Shown piece after piece: positions 4,178 to 5,829 of a DNA stretch of 5,829 bases. Source of the DNA: Micrococcaceae bacterium UBA3381. Its GTDB lineage: Bacteria; Actinomycetota; Actinomycetes; Actinomycetales; Micrococcaceae. Within the stretch, counting starts at the first letter, position 1, and the number at the start of each line of letters is the position of its first letter. The position numbers and the translations under genes are program-made. Below the pieces are notes generated by a model. It was not told the DNA's origin, did no database searches, and saw only the letters and a list, made by a program, of their open reading frames with translations. Location: NCBI GenBank assembly GCA_002358975.1, contig DEPX01000181.1, positions 18,861-24,689 on the forward strand, given 5' to 3'.

Positions 4178-5829
4178 ATGGGTGAGCAAGATGTGCAACA
4201 ACCGGGCAGCATATACCAAGAGGTATTTGACCGGTCAGTAGCGGACCCGGCAACGTTCTGGTTGGAACAGGCAGGGCTTCTCGACTGGCATACCCCACCT
4301 ACCCGGGGTCTCGACTATGACGGCGCTGAATCATGGAACTGGTACCCTGACGGTCGACTGAATATCACGTATCAGGCTTTAGATCGCTGGGTTCAAAGTG
4401 GTCGCGGAGACCAGCCGGCAGTTATTTGGGATTCGGCGATGACCGGCCAACAAATCACCTACACCTACGCTGACATGCTAGATAAAGTCGCCCGGTTAGC
4501 CGGTGCCTTACGAGCCAACGGCATTGGTCAGGGTGACCGCGTGCTGATTTACATGCCGATGATCCCCGAGGCACTGGTTGCCATGCTGGCAGTTGCTCGG
4601 TTGGGCGCCGTCCACGTGGTGACCTTTGGCGGATTTGCTCCCAAAGAAGTTGCGACCCGTCTTGATGACTCGCAGGCTAAAGCGGTCATTGCTGCCAATG
4701 GTGGAATTGAACCGGCCCGCACGATTCGGTATCTACCAAATCTTGCTGAAGCCCTCGAAATGGCTGCACATCGCCCCGACGTCGTCGTAGTGAAACAGCG
4801 TCCACAAATTGATGACGATATAGCAGATTACGATCCGTCATGGGTCGACTTTGACCAAGAGCTGGCCTCACACCAGCCTGTTGACGCTGTGCCTGTAGCG
4901 GCCACAGATCCGCTGTATTTGCTGCACACCTCCGGGACAACGTCAAAACCTAAAGCCGTAATTCGTGACCAGGGTGGTTACGCTGTGGCTGCAGCCTGGT
5001 CATTATCAAATATTTTTAATATCCAACCATCCGAAACGATTTTTGTGGCTTCCGATGTCGGCTGGGTCGTCGGTCACACTTACATTGTGTATGCGCCACT
5101 TGTCGGGGGTGCAACCACGGTGGTGTATGAAGGCAAACCGGTGGGTACTCCAGATGCCGGAGCCTTCTGGCGAGTTGCCGCCGAGCACAAAGCGAAGGTC
5201 ATTTTCTCAGCACCGACCGCCTACCGGGCGATTCGAGCCGCGGATCCAGAAGGTGCCTTGTGGCGACAGTACGATTTGTCGCAATTGGAATCGGTATTTT
5301 CGGCTGGAGAGCGTTTAGACGAGGACACCTACCACTGGTTGGTTGAGGTAACCGATAAACCGGTTATTGACCACTGGTGGCAAACCGAATCTGGGTGGCC
5401 AATTGTCGCGAACCTGCGTGGACTTGATCCCATGCCCATGAAGCCCGGTTCGCCCTCGGTACCTGTGCCGGGTTATCAGGTGGGGGTTGTTGATCCGCTG
5501 GGTGAACCGGTTGAACCCGGTATGGAGGGCAACATTGTTATCAAACTGCCGCTACCGCCCGGTGCTATGGTGGGTCTATTTGGTGAGCCGGAGCGATTCC
5601 ACACCTCATATATGGCTGCGTTTCCTGGCTACTATGAAACCGGCGACACCGGATATATCGACGACGACGGCTACGTTTTTGTGCTGGGCCGTTCCGATGA
5701 CGTAATTAACGTCGCCGGACACCGGTTATCCACCGGGACTTTGGAATCCGTTATTGCACAACATCCTGCGGTAGCAGAAACTGCAGTGATCGGCGTCCAC
5801 GATGAGATCAAGGGACAAAAACCCGTCGC
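4178..5829 (+). CDS. prpE: Propionyl-CoA synthetase-like (PrpE/Acs family) acyl-CoA synthetase, C-terminus cut by window edge
   Basis: This is a cytoplasmic AMP-forming synthetase that converts a short carboxylate (propionate or acetate), ATP and CoA to acyl-CoA, via an acyl-adenylate. The frame is open from ATG 4178 to the edge, 550 codons, against about 630 in E. coli PrpE, so some 80 residues are missing, including the adenylation lysine of the C-terminal domain. The N-terminal domain (VFDRSVADPATFWLEQ...DWHTP, about 16-40) is the ACAS_N type. The P-loop motif is TSGTTSKPKAV (251-261), with two Gly replaced by Ser256 and Ala260. Further core motifs are SDVGWVVGHTYIVYAP, WWQTESGW (400-407), TGD (488-490) and the hinge region GRSDDVINVAGHR (504-516). 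QTESGWP and the N-terminus resemble PrpE more than classical Acs, while TGD is as in Acs. The Trp before QTE suits a small acyl pocket. Substrate is inferred; no prpBCD genes are visible. Confidence 0.88.
   Translation, partial: MGEQDVQQPGSIYQEVFDRSVADPATFWLEQAGLLDWHTPPTRGLDYDGAESWNWYPDGRLNITYQALDRWVQSGRGDQPAVIWDSAMTGQQITYTYADMLDKVARLAGALRANGIGQGDRVLIYMPMIPEALVAMLAVARLGAVHVVTFGGFAPKEVATRLDDSQAKAVIAANGGIEPARTIRYLPNLAEALEMAAHRPDVVVVKQRPQIDDDIADYDPSWVDFDQELASHQPVDAVPVAATDPLYLLHTSGTTSKPKAVIRDQGGYAVAAAWSLSNIFNIQPSETIFVASDVGWVVGHTYIVYAPLVGGATTVVYEGKPVGTPDAGAFWRVAAEHKAKVIFSAPTAYRAIRAADPEGALWRQYDLSQLESVFSAGERLDEDTYHWLVEVTDKPVIDHWWQTESGWPIVANLRGLDPMPMKPGSPSVPVPGYQVGVVDPLGEPVEPGMEGNIVIKLPLPPGAMVGLFGEPERFHTSYMAAFPGYYETGDTGYIDDDGYVFVLGRSDDVINVAGHRLSTGTLESVIAQHPAVAETAVIGVHDEIKGQKPV

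Noticed and set aside
4685..5318. Open frames of 86 and 117 codons inside the synthetase gene
   Set aside because: They are shadows of the uninterrupted AMP-forming synthetase frame, which carries all core motifs.

Overview
The window looks like a chromosomal housekeeping region of a moderate-GC actinobacterium, possibly Micrococcales or Micrococcaceae-like. This is inferred from the protein families, two starts that look leaderless, and a tRNA gene that does not encode its full CCA end. GC was not computed, and the genus is a guess. There are four complete or near-complete protein genes of ordinary type, one unrecognised membrane-anchored protein, and one tRNA. No transposase, integrase, CRISPR array or phage gene is visible.

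Layout, left to right. (1) Minus strand, 1-1385: phosphomannomutase/phosphoglucomutase, running off the left edge and nearly complete. (2) A 66-bp divergent promoter region. (3) Plus strand, 1452-2720: a 12-helix MFS transporter of the YnfM type. (4) Plus strand, 2745-3416: a 223-residue protein with an N-terminal membrane anchor, an acidic linker and two copies of a helical motif resembling the C-terminal domain of ribosomal protein bL12. It appears to have its own leaderless promoter. (5) Minus strand, 3413-3727: a small XRE-like helix-turn-helix regulator, convergent with (4), with stop codons that overlap. (6) 3728-4177: regulatory sequence around a minus-strand tRNA-Ser(GCU), with a strong terminator 3' of the tRNA and a perfect dyad just 5' of it. 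(7) Plus strand, 4178 to the right edge: a short-chain acyl-CoA synthetase close to propionyl-CoA synthetase PrpE. It is truncated before its catalytic C-terminal lysine and does not close inside the window.

The genes do not form one pathway. The mutase supplies mannose-1-P or glucose-1-P for glycan and nucleotide-sugar synthesis. The synthetase activates propionate or acetate. The transporter substrate is unknown. The most testable regulatory idea is that the small regulator controls itself and perhaps the synthetase: an 11-bp palindromic sequence (CAATGTATACA) lies upstream of both genes, and a second palindrome abuts the regulator's ribosome binding site. I see no convincing new multi-gene system. 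The most unusual items are the duplicated bL12-like motif protein, the altered P-loop of the synthetase, and the dyad in the tRNA leader.
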